The notes beneath the pieces are model-generated. The model did no database searches. It was not told where the DNA came from and saw only the letters and a program-made list of their open reading frames with translations. Positions 1 through 9,233 of a DNA stretch of 64,000 bases are shown piece by piece (the first letter of the stretch is position 1; every line of letters begins with the position of its first letter). This DNA is from Pseudomonadota bacterium (GTDB lineage: Bacteria; Pseudomonadota; Gammaproteobacteria; Steroidobacterales; Steroidobacteraceae), in NCBI GenBank assembly GCA_016713725.1, contig JADJOO010000036.1, forward strand, positions 62,001 through 126,000, given 5' to 3'. The position numbers were made by a program, and so were the translations under genes.

Positions 1-450
1 ATTCGATGCAGGATCGAGCGCACCGGGGTTTGCAGCCCGCCGGTCGCGGCAGGCCTGCAATGCGTCGGCGAGTTCCTTGCCCGTCGTCCCGGCCGAGTCG
101 TAGCCGATGATGATCTGGCGGCAGAACACGAAGCCGGGAACCGATAGCGCCTCGGCGCCGAGCGTCTGCGCCGTCTCGTAGTAGAACCTGGCATTGCCGC
201 GATGATCCTTGACCGAGAAGCGCTTCACCTCGAGCCACGGATTCCGGGCCTCGAGCTCGGCGATGAACGGTTTGGCCGCCTGGCAATGCGGGCAACTGGG
301 CGAGAAGAAATAGTACAGCCGGACGGCGGGCGTACCGTCAGCGGCGGTGCCGTACCAGAAGTCGTCGGATCTCGGGTCGCCGGCGTCTGCCCGGGCCAGG
401 CAGGAAAAACAGAGCAGTACCAGCAGCCAGGCCAGCCGGATCACGGACAT
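1..450 (-). CDS. Thioredoxin-fold thiol:disulfide protein, 3' end outside window
   Basis: I translated the minus strand from the ATG at 448-450; the frame is open for 150 codons to the window edge, so the C-terminus is missing. Residues 1-21 look like a signal peptide or signal anchor (hydrophobic LAWLLVLLCF core), so the protein is probably exported. A thioredoxin-type active site SPSCPHCQ lies at Cys53-Cys56, and a VPGF segment about 55 residues later suits the cis-proline loop. This fits a periplasmic DsbA/DsbD/thioredoxin-like oxidoreductase. Whether a membrane domain follows cannot be seen. It is transcribed away from the Anbu locus end, with a 96-base gap. Confidence 0.75.
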   Translation of the reverse strand, partial: MSVIRLAWLLVLLCFSCLARADAGDPRSDDFWYGTAADGTPAVRLYYFFSPSCPHCQAAKPFIAELEARNPWLEVKRFSVKDHRGNARFYYETAQTLGAEALSVPGFVFCRQIIIGYDSAGTTGKELADALQACRDRRAANPGALDPASN

Positions 451-546
451 GCGGTGAAAACCTGTAGTTCCGAAGGTGCGCGAATTCTAGCGGGACCGCC
501 GGCCGACTCGCTCCGTTCTTCTACCGATGCGGATAGCGGGAGCGCG

Positions 547-1341
547 TCACTTGGCGCGCGATTGCAGCCGGGACGGCGGTGACGCGAGCTTGCCTGCCTC
601 CGGTGGCGTCGACATCAGCCAGTCTGGATTGGGCAGTTCGCTGAAGATCTCGCGCAGCGCCTCGCCCCAGCGTTCCCGGATGCGCTGGAAGTACTCGTTG
701 GTCGAGTCGATGTCGACGTGGCTGCTGATGCGGCATTCGTCGCGGCGGACGATGACGAGGTCGAGCGGCAGGCCGACTGAAAGGTTGGAGCGGATCGTCG
801 AATCCATCGAGATCAGCGCGCACTTGGCCGCCTCGCTCAGCGGCATGCTGCGACGTGTCACGCGATCGATGATCGGCTTGCCGTACTTCGATTCGCCGAT
901 CTGGAAGTAGGTGGTGTCGGGTGTGGCCTCGACGAAATTGCCCGCGGCATAGATGTGGAAGAGGCGGGGGGCCTCGCCCTTGATCTGGCCGCCGAGGATG
1001 AAGGATGCGTTGAATTCGATGCCCTGCTGCCGCAGCGCCTCGGCGTCGCGCAAGTGCATCTCGCGCAGCGTGCTGCCGACGCAACGCGCCGCCTCGAACA
1101 GGTTCGGGCAGTTGAGCAGGTTGGCGTCGCTCTGCGAACTCATGCGCTCGGCCAGCAGGTTGAGTGCGCCCTGGGTGATGGCGAGGTTGCCTGCGGACAG
1201 CAGCACGATCACGCGGTCGCCCGCGCGCTCGAACACCGTGGTCTTGCGGAACGTGTTGATCTGGTCGACGCCTGCATTGGTGCGCGAATCCGACAGGAAC
1301 ACGAGGCCCGCATCCAGCAGCATCGCTACGCAATACGTCAT
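547..1341 (-). CDS. Anbu, bacterial proteasome-related beta-subunit-like peptidase
   Basis: The 264-residue product begins MTYCVAMLLDAGL. After Met removal Thr1 would be the N-terminal nucleophile, with Asp17 (in LSDSRTNAG) and a Lys near 32 as the other catalytic residues of the proteasome/HslV fold. The start at 1341 is chosen because any upstream start would bury this Thr. The family (COG3484, Anbu, about 240-265 residues) is known to form open ring or helical assemblies. Its substrate is not established. It is the last gene of a minus-strand cluster with a transglutaminase-like protein, an alpha-E protein and a circularly permuted ATP-grasp protein, which is the characteristic Anbu neighbourhood. 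Confidence 0.9.
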   Translation of the reverse strand: MTYCVAMLLDAGLVFLSDSRTNAGVDQINTFRKTTVFERAGDRVIVLLSAGNLAITQGALNLLAERMSSQSDANLLNCPNLFEAARCVGSTLREMHLRDAEALRQQGIEFNASFILGGQIKGEAPRLFHIYAAGNFVEATPDTTYFQIGESKYGKPIIDRVTRRSMPLSEAAKCALISMDSTIRSNLSVGLPLDLVIVRRDECRISSHVDIDSTNEYFQRIRERWGEALREIFSELPNPDWLMSTPPEAGKLASPPSRLQSRAK

Positions 1342-1423
1342 GAGGAATCCGGTGGTGCAGTGAAAACATGAATGGTAGGCCCGCAGCGAAGTTGCTGCCA
1401 AGCGCAAACCCGGCGGACGGCGC

Positions 1424-2272
1424 TCACTGCTGCTGGTGAGAGCCGTTCTGTGCAGTGGTGGCCGTGCCAAGTGCGGCCAGCTTGACCGCGACGCTCAATT
1501 GCTCGCGGCCCCCGCCCCGGCGCACGCCGCGCACCGGCGCCGCGTCGAGATAGTCGCGCCCGACTGCCAGCCGGCAATGCGCAGCGCCGGCTGCTTCACC
1601 ATGCGTGACGTCCAGGCTCAGCCACCCCTCGTCACCGCCGATCCAGGCATCGACCCAGGCATGGCTCGCGACTTCGCCGGTCTCCCCGGTGTAGAAGTAG
1701 CCGCTCACGTAGCGGGCAGGAATGCCCGCCGCCCGGCAGCACGCGACGAACACATGCGCCTGGTCCTGGCAGACACCGAACCCGAGTTCCAGTACTTCCG
1801 CCGCCGAATGGCTGACGTCGGTGATGCCGGGCTCGTATTCCACGGCTTGGCGTACGCCCGTCACGAGGTCGAGCAGGGTGGCCCGTGTCGCCGGATGGCG
1901 TCCGAGACAGCGCTCGGTGATCTCGCGCACGCGGCCGCTGGCGCGCGTCAGCGCCGTCGGTGCCAGGAATGCCAGATGCGACAGTTCGCCGTCCAGCGGC
2001 GGCATCGTGCGGTTGCCAGCATCGTCCGGCGCGATGTCGGCGATGCCTTCGACGACGATGCGCATCTCCTTGTGCGGCGTTTCCATCGTCACTACGTGCG
2101 TGACGTTGCCGTATGGGTCGATCTGCTCGAGCCGCTCGCCCGGCAACGTGATGCGCCAGGAGAGCACGCGCTGCCCGCGCTCGGCCCGTGGCGTGAGTTT
2201 CAGCGACTGGATGCTGTAACTCACGTTCTCTTCGTAGACGTAGCAGGTCTCGTGCCGGATGTGCAGCTGCAT
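1424..2272 (-). CDS. Transglutaminase-like cysteine peptidase family protein of the Anbu cluster
   Basis: The 282-residue protein starts MQLHIRHETCYVYEENV. It has the N-terminal beta domain typical of bacterial transglutaminase-like proteins (about 1-90) and a transglutaminase core at about 140-245. The catalytic triad is readable as Cys in GFGVCQDQAH, His in SHAWVDAW and Asp in LDVTHG. A longer start at 2311 is possible but would overlap the upstream alpha-E gene. The 2272 start leaves 22 bases after that gene. Such proteins can act as peptidases or amide-bond-forming enzymes. In Anbu loci the partner role is unknown, but the four genes are inherited together, so a joint peptide-modifying role is likely. 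Confidence 0.88.
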   Translation of the reverse strand: MQLHIRHETCYVYEENVSYSIQSLKLTPRAERGQRVLSWRITLPGERLEQIDPYGNVTHVVTMETPHKEMRIVVEGIADIAPDDAGNRTMPPLDGELSHLAFLAPTALTRASGRVREITERCLGRHPATRATLLDLVTGVRQAVEYEPGITDVSHSAAEVLELGFGVCQDQAHVFVACCRAAGIPARYVSGYFYTGETGEVASHAWVDAWIGGDEGWLSLDVTHGEAAGAAHCRLAVGRDYLDAAPVRGVRRGGGREQLSVAVKLAALGTATTAQNGSHQQQ

Positions 2273-2294
2273 GGTGTGCCCTGGATTGCGGCCG

Positions 2295-3248
2295 TCAGGT
2301 GGGAACGACATGACCGAGGAAATCGCGGCCGATGCGGTCGTTCAGGTCCCATACGCGCTCGCTCACGTCCTGCAGCAGGGCTTCCGCGCCGCCCGCGCCG
2401 AGCGTGGCGAGCGTCCCGAAGCGAAGCATGGAATGCAGCACGCCGGCGCGGCGCTGCGTCTCGCCCGACTGGGTGTTCGCGACGGCGGCCAGGTTGTCGA
2501 ACACCAGCTCGGCGGAGCGGAGCAGCGAACGCGGCACGTCGGGCCGGAACGCCGCGAACTCGACGACGTGCATCGGCGTGACGCGGTCGCGCGAGACGCG
2601 ACGGAAAATTTCGTAGGCCGAAAGCGCCCTTAGCAGAACGGTCCACGGCAGGTAGTCGTGCGTCACGGGCTCGCCCGCGTTGTCGGTGGCTTCGCAGGCC
2701 AGCCGGATGCGCAACAGCCGCGCGACGCCGTCGGCACGTTCGAGGAACGTGCCCATCTGCATGAAATGGTAGCCCTCGTCGCGCAGCATCGAGCCAAGTA
2801 CGACACCGCGGGCAAGGTGCGCGCGGTACTTCACCCACTCGACGAATTCGGCCACATTGCGGGCCGAAAATCGACTGGGCGCATTGCTGCGGGCTTCGAG
2901 CCAGGTGGCATTGAAGGTCTCCCACATTTCACTCGAGATCGAGCCGCGAACAGCCCGGGCGTTCTCGCGCGCCGCGCGCAGGCAGTTCAGGATGCTCGAC
3001 GGGTTCTCGCGGTCGAATGCCAGGAATTCGATGACCCGGTGGGTCTCGTAGTCCTCGCCGAAGCGTGTGGCGTATCTGTCGGCGAAGTTCAGTGTCGATA
3101 GCGTCAGGCCCCAGCCGACGCCTTCACTGGTGCTCTTGCGCGGCAGCAGCGACAAGCGATACTGCACGTCGAGCGTCCGCGCGAGATTCTCCGCGCGCTC
3201 GGCATAGCGTCCCAGCCAGTAGACGTGATCGGCAGTGCGGCTCAGCAC
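2295..3248 (-). CDS. Alpha-E domain protein (COG2307) of the Anbu cluster
   Basis: The 317-residue protein starts MLSRTADHVYWLGRYAERAENLAR, the diagnostic opening of the alpha-E family (purely helical, about 310-320 residues). It spans the whole family length with no obvious break. The gene lies 4 bases downstream of the ATP-grasp gene and 22 bases upstream of the transglutaminase gene, so all three are almost certainly co-transcribed. The biochemical activity of alpha-E proteins is not known. Their strict co-occurrence with COG2308 ATP-grasp enzymes suggests they work as a pair, perhaps in ATP-dependent peptide ligation. Confidence 0.9.
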   Translation of the reverse strand: MLSRTADHVYWLGRYAERAENLARTLDVQYRLSLLPRKSTSEGVGWGLTLSTLNFADRYATRFGEDYETHRVIEFLAFDRENPSSILNCLRAARENARAVRGSISSEMWETFNATWLEARSNAPSRFSARNVAEFVEWVKYRAHLARGVVLGSMLRDEGYHFMQMGTFLERADGVARLLRIRLACEATDNAGEPVTHDYLPWTVLLRALSAYEIFRRVSRDRVTPMHVVEFAAFRPDVPRSLLRSAELVFDNLAAVANTQSGETQRRAGVLHSMLRFGTLATLGAGGAEALLQDVSERVWDLNDRIGRDFLGHVVPT

Positions 3249-3252
3249 GCTG

Positions 3253-4683
3253 TCAGTCCTCCAGCACCCAGGTGTCTTTCGTGCCGCCGCCCTGCGACGA
3301 GTTCACGACGAGCGACCCTGCCCGCAGCGCCACGCGCGTCAGCCCGCCCGGAACGATAGTGATCTCCTTGCCCGACAGCACGAACGGCCGCAGGTCGATG
3401 TGGCGCGGAGCCACGCCCTCCTCGACGAAGGTGGGGCACGACGACAGCGCCAGCGTCGGCTGCGCGATGTACTTTTCGGGCGCCGCGAGAATTCGCAGGC
3501 GGAAATCCTCGCGTTCCGCGTGCGACGCGGTCGGCCCGACCAGCATCCCGTAGCCGCCGGCGCCGTGCACTTCCTTCACTACCAGTTCGTCGAGGTGCGC
3601 AAGCGTGTACGCAAGGTCGTCCGGCTGGCGCAGGATGCGCGTCGGCACGTTGGACAGCAGCGGCTCCTCGCCAAGATAGAAGCGCACCATGTCCGGCACG
3701 TAGGGGTAGATCGACTTGTCGTCCGCGATGCCGGTGCCGATCGCGTTGGCGATGGTGACGCGGCCGGCCCGATACGCGGACATCAGGCCGGGCACGCCCA
3801 GTGCCGAGTCCGAACGGAAGACGAGCGGGTCGAGGAAGTCGTCGTCGATGCGGCGATAGATGACGTCGACGCGCTGCGGGCCCTGCGTCGTGCGCATGTA
3901 GACGAAGCCGCCGCGGACGAACAGGTCCTGGCCTTCGACGAGCTCGACGCCCATCTGCTGCGCCAGGAACGCATGCTCGAAGTACGCGCTGTTGTGCGCG
4001 CCCGGGGTCAGCACCACGACCACCGGTGCGGCGACTCCGGCGGGTGCGACGCTCGCGAGGTTCTCCAGCAACCGGTCCGGGTAGTGCTCGACGGGTGCGA
4101 CGCGGTTCAGGGCGAACAGTTCGGGAAACAGCCGCATCATCATCTTGCGGTCTTCGAGCATGTAGGACACGCCCGACGGCACGCGCAGGTTGTCTTCGAG
4201 GACGTAGAACTCGCCCTGGCCCGCGCGCACGACGTCGATGCCGGCGATGTGCGCGTAGATGCCGCCGGGAACGTCGAGTCCCTGCATCTCGGGGCGGTAC
4301 TGGTCATTGCAGAAGATCTGTGCGGGTCCCAGCACGCCCGCGCGCAGGATGTCCTGGCCGTGGTAGATGTCCGCGACGAAGGCGTTAAGCGCCTGCACGC
4401 GCTGGCGCAGCCCCGCCGCGAGCTTGCGCCATTCGTCGGCCGAGAGGATGCGCGGCACGATGTCGAACGGAATCAGTCGCTCGTTCCCGTCCTGCTCGCC
4501 GTATACGGCGAACGTGATGCCGACCCGGTGAAAGTGGCTGTCGGCTTCAGCACGCTTCTGTCGCAGTGCGTCCTCGGGTTCCCGGATCAACCAGTCGGAG
4601 TAGACGGAATAGGGCAGGCGCACCTGCCCGTCGGCGGTGTACATCTCGTCGAAAGGCGCGACAGTGATGGCGGCAGGTTCCAT
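3253..4683 (-). CDS. Circularly permuted ATP-grasp protein (COG2308), first gene of the Anbu operon
   Basis: The 476-residue protein contains the family landmarks EMYTADGQVRLPY (N-terminal), PFDIVPRIL, QRVQALNAFVADIYHG, LEDNLRVPSGVSYM and, near the C-terminus, KEVHGAGGYGMLVGP followed by ALSSCPTFVEEGVAPRHIDLR. These match the ATP-binding lobes of the CP_ATPgrasp family, whose members are proposed to ligate carboxylates to amines using ATP. It is the promoter-proximal gene of the minus-strand Anbu cluster. Upstream of its ATG at 4683 there are about 170 bases with no other gene, which probably hold the operon promoter. Confidence 0.92.
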   Translation of the reverse strand: MEPAAITVAPFDEMYTADGQVRLPYSVYSDWLIREPEDALRQKRAEADSHFHRVGITFAVYGEQDGNERLIPFDIVPRILSADEWRKLAAGLRQRVQALNAFVADIYHGQDILRAGVLGPAQIFCNDQYRPEMQGLDVPGGIYAHIAGIDVVRAGQGEFYVLEDNLRVPSGVSYMLEDRKMMMRLFPELFALNRVAPVEHYPDRLLENLASVAPAGVAAPVVVVLTPGAHNSAYFEHAFLAQQMGVELVEGQDLFVRGGFVYMRTTQGPQRVDVIYRRIDDDFLDPLVFRSDSALGVPGLMSAYRAGRVTIANAIGTGIADDKSIYPYVPDMVRFYLGEEPLLSNVPTRILRQPDDLAYTLAHLDELVVKEVHGAGGYGMLVGPTASHAEREDFRLRILAAPEKYIAQPTLALSSCPTFVEEGVAPRHIDLRPFVLSGKEITIVPGGLTRVALRAGSLVVNSSQGGGTKDTWVLED

Positions 4684-4811
4684 TGAGCTTCGGCAGGAAG
4701 TCCGATTCGCTCTAGCGAGAATCGTGCCAACACGGAAACGCCTGCGATTCGTGCGACGCTGCGCCCAAGCAGTGCACGGACAGCAATGGGCCGTTCACGA
4801 CCCATTTTGGT

Positions 4812-4843
4812 GCGACACCTGCCAGTCGCGCGCCAGGTGTTGC
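4812..4843. other. Imperfect stem-loop downstream of the cyclic-nucleotide-binding gene
   Basis: Two arms with the core CACCTG / CAGGTG, nine to ten pairs with a mismatch, flank a GC-rich loop just beyond the stop codon at 4853. No T-run follows on the minus strand, so an intrinsic terminator is only a possibility. Confidence 0.3.
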
Positions 4844-4852
4844 CCCGATGGA

Positions 4853-5338
4853 TCAGTACCGGCCGTGGGTCTTGTACAGGTAATTCGTCAGCTCGGCCGT
4901 CTGCATCGACAGCCGGCGTTGCAGTTCATGCACGACGCGAACGATGGCGCGCATCACCCGGTAGACCAGGTGGGGGTTGCTGTCGAGCAGCCCTTCGAGG
5001 TCGCCGCGGCTCAGGCTGAGCACACGAGTGCCGTTCTCGGCAACGAGCGAGGCGTAACGCAGCGCGCCGTCGAGGAACGAGAGTTCACCGACGACGTCGC
5101 CAGGCCGCAACACGCTGAGCGAGACTTCGTTGTCGGTACCGGCCGACTTGACGACCGCGATGCCGCCACTCACGACGACGTAGAGGTGGTCGTCGCTGTC
5201 GCCTTCGCGCACGACGACTTCGCCCTGCGCCAGGTCGCGGAGCGTCATCACCGCTGCCAGCGCCTTGCGCTGGTCCTCGGTCATCTCGACCGCCAGCTTG
5301 GACTTGCTGAGGCCTTCGAGGATGGCGGCTTGTGTCAT
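4853..5338 (-). CDS. Single-domain cyclic-nucleotide-binding (Crp-like) protein
   Basis: The 161-residue protein from the ATG at 5336-5338 consists almost entirely of a cNMP-binding beta-roll. VVREGDSDDHLYVVVSGGIAV is followed by a phosphate-binding-cassette-like segment beginning PGDVVGELSFLDG, with Glu in GEL and an Arg ten residues on. No helix-turn-helix follows; the C-terminus is a helical tail with a basic stretch (VVHELQRRLSMQ). This fits a small regulatory or sensory cNMP-binding protein rather than a DNA-binding Crp. The photolyase reading frame upstream runs into this gene without a stop. Given the frame errors in that gene, I treat this as two genes. Confidence 0.75.
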   Translation of the reverse strand: MTQAAILEGLSKSKLAVEMTEDQRKALAAVMTLRDLAQGEVVVREGDSDDHLYVVVSGGIAVVKSAGTDNEVSLSVLRPGDVVGELSFLDGALRYASLVAENGTRVLSLSRGDLEGLLDSNPHLVYRVMRAIVRVVHELQRRLSMQTAELTNYLYKTHGRY

Positions 5339-6926
5339 GGCGGGCTCCGGCGACGGTTGGACTGGCTTGCGGATTGTCGGGGCAGCGCAGCCGCCCGGCC
5401 AGTAGGTGAAACCCGCGGCCTGCTGGACGGTCAGGTCGCTGGACACGGGGTCGGGCAGCACGGCCCGCGCGAGGGCGCACAGGGGACCCGCTCCCGGATC
5501 GTCGCAGGGGCCGGCAGCGTCCCGGCTGGCAGGAAGCGCGACGATGGGGTGAGGGTAGGTCTGCCCAAGTACAACACCGGCATGCGCCAGGACCTCTGCA
5601 GGAGCCTCCCAGGGGCGGTGAATCCACTTGTCGGGCAGCTGCGCCAGTTCGGGCAGCCAGCGGCGGATGTACGCGCGTGCCGGGTCGTACCGCTCGGCCT
5701 GCAGCACCGGGTTGAAAATGCGGAAGAACGGGGCTGCGTCCGCGCCACACCCTGCGGTCCATTGCCAGCCGAGCGTGTTGGCGGCGAGGTCCGCGTCGAC
5801 CAGCGTGTCCCAGAACCAGCGGGCGCCGGCGAGCCACGGCTGCCGCAGGTTCTTCGTCAGCAGCGAGGCGACGATCATGCGCACGCGGTTGTGCATGAAG
5901 CCGGTCGTCCACAACTCGCGCAGGCCGGCGTCGACGATCGGGTAGCCGGTGCGGCCGTGCTGCCAGGCGCGGAGCAGCGCTGGGTCCTCCGCCCATGGAA
6001 AGCGCTCGAAGCGTTCGTCGAGCGGACGCTCGGGTGTGTGCGGGTAGTGGTGCAGCAGGTGATACGCGAATTCGCGCCAGCCGATCTCGCGGATGAAACT
6101 GTCGGCGGATTTCGCGGCCACCGGCTGGTCGACGATCGCGTTGCGCGCCGCGACCAGGCACTGGCGCGGACTGATCTCCCCGAAATGCAGGTGAGGTGAC
6201 AGCCGTGAACTCGCGGGCAGGTCCGGGCGATTGCGGCCTTCGTCGTAGCGGCCGAGCCATTCGCCGCAGAATTCCTCCAGCCGCTGGTGCGCGCCATTTT
6301 CGCCTGGCGACCAGCTCTGCGAAAACGCCGCATCCCATGGAATCTTCGGCCGCAGGTCGAGCTCGTTCGAGCGCCAGGCTGCCGATGGGTTGCGACGGAC
6401 CGTGCAGGCGTCTGGGGGCCGGCAGCGGTGCCGGCTGTGCATCGAGTCGCATCTGGCATGCGCGCCAGAACGGCGTGAAGACACGGTACGGTCCGCCCTG
6501 ACCGGTGCGGATTTCCCACGGCTCGTGCAGCAGGTTCGCGTTGTAGCTCGCGCATTCGAAGCCGAGGTCGCGCAAGCCGGTCTTGACCGACATGTCACGC
6601 GCGACGGTGGCTGGATCGTAAAGACGATTCCACACGACTTTCCTGGCGTCGACTTCACGCGCCAGCGCAATCAACGCAGACATCGCGGGCCCTCGGCGCA
6701 GGGTGAGTGCAACTCCCTTCCTGCGCAGTGCCGCATCGAGCGCGGCCAGGCTGTGGTGCAGCCACCAGCGAGACGCGGCACCGGGCGACCATGGGCTTTC
6801 TTCCTCCGGCGCATGCAGGTACACGGCCACGACGCGGCCGCTGTCCGCCACGGCTGCGGCGAGCGCCGGATTGTCGGACAGGCGCAGGTCCCGCCGGAAC
6901 CAGACGAGAGTGGTCGTGCCGCTCAT
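5339..6926 (-). CDS. phr: Deoxyribodipyrimidine photolyase (class I), split by a frameshift
   Basis: The N-terminal half (from 6926, MSGTTTLVWFRRDLRLSDNP) is the antenna-chromophore Rossmann domain. The C-terminal half, in the next frame, holds the FAD domain: LSPHLHFGEISPR, GWREFAYHLLHHYP, GYPIVDAGLRELWTTGFMHN, and NTLGWQWTAGCGADAAPFFR. The two halves join near 6360-6375 if one extra base is removed there, where SLA meets NELDLRPKIPWD. The enzyme repairs cyclobutane pyrimidine dimers using light. Recognisable similarity fades at about 5530. The exact stop is unclear because the frame continues to the next gene, and another indel near the end is likely. Confidence 0.85.
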
Positions 6927-6944
6927 GCTGCGTTTGCCTCAATC

Positions 6945-6974
6945 AAAAAAGCCGCGCCCGGTGAGGAGCGCGGC
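6945..6974 (-). terminator. Rho-independent terminator after htpX
   Basis: On the minus strand a nine-pair stem (GCCGCGCTC / GGGCGCGGC, one G-T pair) with a six-base loop is followed directly by six T. It lies between the htpX stop (6997) and the photolyase start (6926), separating the two transcripts. Confidence 0.85.
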
Positions 6975-6996
6975 CTTTGTTGCGGCCCAGGTCGGG

Positions 6997-7883
6997 TCAG
7001 CCGACCGAGTTGCGGAGTGCGGCGATGCGCTCTTCGAGCGGCGGGTGCGACATGAACATGCGCTTGAAGCCGCCAGCTTCGGACCACCGGCGATGCCGAA
7101 GGCCGCCATCTTGTCGGGCAGCGCGCCGGAATGACGCTGCTGCAGTCGCTCGAGCGCGCCGATCATCGCCTGGCGACCTGCGAGCGTCGCGCCACCCGCG
7201 TCGGCGCGGAACTCGCGCTGCCGCGAGAACCACATGACGATCATCATCGCGAACAGGCCGAGCACGAGCTGCGCAATGATCGAGGTGATCCAGAACGCCG
7301 GGCCGTGGCCGCGTTCGGTCTTGAAGATCACGCGGTCCACGAAGTGGCCGATGACGCGCGAGAGGAAGAACACGAAGGTGTTCACCACGCCCTGGATCAG
7401 CGTCAGCGTGACCATGTCGCCGTTGGCGACGTGGCTCACCTCGTGCGCGAGCACGGCCTCGGCTTCCTGCTGCGACATGCTTTGCAGCAGGCCCGTGCTC
7501 ACCGCGACCAGCGCGGCATCACGGCGCGCGCCCGTCGCGAACGCGTTCGGCTCGGGCGAATCGAACACCCCCACCTCCGGCATGCCGATGCCGGCGGCCT
7601 GCGCCTGGCGCTGCACGGCGCCGACCAGCCAGCTTTCGGTGGCGTTGGCGGGTTGCGAGATCACCCGCACGCCCATCATGCGCTTGGCTGACCACTTGGA
7701 GATCGCGAGCGAGAAGAGCGAGCCCGTGAAGCCCACCACGGCCGACAGGACCAGCAGCTTGCCGAGGTCGAGGTCCGAGCCCTGCGCATCGAGGATCGAA
7801 TTGATGCCGAGCAGGTTCAGCACGATGCCCAGCAGCAGCATGATCGCGAGGTTGGTGGCGAGGAACAACAGAATCCGTTTCAT
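6997..7883 (-). CDS. htpX: HtpX membrane zinc metalloprotease, frameshift near the C-terminus
   Basis: The protein starts MKRILLFLATNLAIMLLLG at 7883, with two N-terminal membrane helices, the zinc-binding AVLAHEVSHVANGD motif, two further hydrophobic helices (VVNTFVFFLSRVIG and ITSIIAQLVLGLFAM) and REFRADAGGA, the third zinc-ligand region. The frame is lost near 7071-7074, where one base seems missing. In the next frame the normal HtpX ending GGFKRMFMSHPPLEERIAAL appears and stops at 6997. About 296 residues after repair, the usual length. HtpX degrades misfolded inner-membrane proteins under stress. A terminator follows. Confidence 0.9.
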
Positions 7884-8080
7884 CTTAACGAGTCTCCAGC
7901 GTGCGATCCCATGACGCCCATTCGCTTGGGGTGATCTTCCGGGTTTCAATCCCTGCCGCATCCAGGCGTGGCAGCGGGTTCCGGCGCGAGCGCATAATAA
8001 CAGGAAGCCGAAAACCGGAACCGAGGTTCAGACAACCTCCGTTCGCCGCGGTTCCGTCCCGCCCGCAACGAGGTGCCCAG

Positions 8081-8398
8081 ATGACCGCAAGCCCCGCCCG
8101 GCACTGGACGTTCCTGAGCAACCACGCGCACGTCCTGGTCTGCCTGGCCCAGGACCCGGACGCGCGCCTGCGCGACATCGCGCTCAGTGTCGGCATCACG
8201 GAACGCGCCGTCCAGAAAATCGTGAGCGACCTCGAGGAGGCCGGGGTCATCGTGCGCGAACGCGCAGGACGGCGGAACTCCTATCGGCTCAAGCTCGACG
8301 TGCCGCTGCGGCACGCGCTCGAATCGCACAAGACCGTCGGTGTCCTGTTGTCGCTCGTGCTTGACCGCGCCGGGCGCAGGCGTGTCCGTTCTGCCTGA
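8081..8398 (+). CDS. Small winged-helix transcriptional regulator
   Basis: The 105-residue protein from ATG 8081 is a single winged helix-turn-helix domain. The recognition region is LRDIALSVGITERAVQKIV, followed by the wing EEAGVIVRERAGRRNSY. It resembles MarR/ArsR-type minimal regulators found widely in proteobacteria and archaea, with no recognisable ligand-binding part. It is divergent from htpX (start 7883) with a gap of about 200 bases. Its 3' end overlaps the start of the CHAD gene, so the two are translationally linked. The target is unknown. Confidence 0.75.
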   Translation: MTASPARHWTFLSNHAHVLVCLAQDPDARLRDIALSVGITERAVQKIVSDLEEAGVIVRERAGRRNSYRLKLDVPLRHALESHKTVGVLLSLVLDRAGRRRVRSA

Positions 8399-9233
8399 TG
8401 GCTCGGCGCGGCTGCGCCGCGCGCTGCGTGAAAGTCAGGCTGCGCTCGCGGTGCGACTCTCGCGCCTGCACGAGGCGAATGAGCGCGACGTCCACCAGTG
8501 TCGTGTCGACTGCCGGCGCCTGCGTGCATTGCTCAAGTCATACAGGTCATTTTTTTCCGCGGAGCAGGTACTCAGGTTCAGGGCAGCACTCAAGCGGGTC
8601 GCCGACCTGCTCACCGAGATCCGCGCACTGGATGTCCTTGCCGCGCTGCCGCCCCTGCAAGGTGAGCAGACCGCCCGCGAACTGGTGTCGGCCCGGCAGC
8701 GAGCTGTAAAGCGACTTGCTCGTCGGCTGGCAAGTCCGTCGAATCAGTCCGCGCTCGAGTTGTCTGCCCGCGGCCCACGCCGTGGCGACCTTGGCCTGCA
8801 CGCCGGGATCACCGATGCCGACGTGTTGCGCAGGGCGCGGCGTTCGTGGCGCCGGGCCCAACGCCTGCTGGAGCCGCGCCCGCGGACCCGACGCGAACTT
8901 CACGAACTCCGAATTAGCCTGAAGATTTGTCGATATGTACTTGAAATCGTTTTGGATATAAATCCAGGAGACGTCGCGGCTCTGCGTCGCCGGTTGCGTG
9001 ACGCGCAACGGAATCTCGGTGATCAGCGAGATGCCGAAGCCGCGGCAGATTGGTTGCGGTCAGACCCCGAACGCGCGGCGCGCGGTCGCGTTGCACGGCA
9101 GTCGCTGGAACGACGGGTGAACAAGCTGGACCGTAATCTCGATCCGGCGCTCGCACGCTTGGCACGGGCCGGCAAGCGCTGGGACCACGCCGTCACGAAG
9201 CTGATCGAGCGGGACCTCAAAGGTCCAGCCTGA
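8382..9233 (+). CDS. CHAD-domain protein
   Basis: The helical protein has the CHAD signature: conserved histidines and basic residues in LHEANERDVHQCRVDCRRLR (about 30-50) and again in ELHELRISLKICRYVLE (about 180), with repeated Arg-rich helices. CHAD domains bind polyphosphate and often accompany CYTH enzymes. No CYTH domain is present here. Two GTG starts are possible: 8382, used here and overlapping the regulator by 17 bases, and 8340 in the same frame. AT-rich codons around 8930-8960 differ slightly from the surrounding sequence. Confidence 0.75.
   Translation: MSVLPDGSARLRRALRESQAALAVRLSRLHEANERDVHQCRVDCRRLRALLKSYRSFFSAEQVLRFRAALKRVADLLTEIRALDVLAALPPLQGEQTARELVSARQRAVKRLARRLASPSNQSALELSARGPRRGDLGLHAGITDADVLRRARRSWRRAQRLLEPRPRTRRELHELRISLKICRYVLEIVLDINPGDVAALRRRLRDAQRNLGDQRDAEAAADWLRSDPERAARGRVARQSLERRVNKLDRNLDPALARLARAGKRWDHAVTKLIERDLKGPA

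Noticed and set aside
3235..4686. Long plus-strand open frame antisense to the ATP-grasp gene
   Set aside because: It mirrors a well-supported minus-strand gene and has no recognisable domain; GC-rich codon bias creates such shadows throughout the window.
4853..6670. Photolyase fused in frame to a cyclic-nucleotide-binding domain
   Set aside because: The photolyase is already frame-broken, the linker looks like non-coding sequence, and the cNMP gene has its own ATG; two genes with indel errors is simpler.
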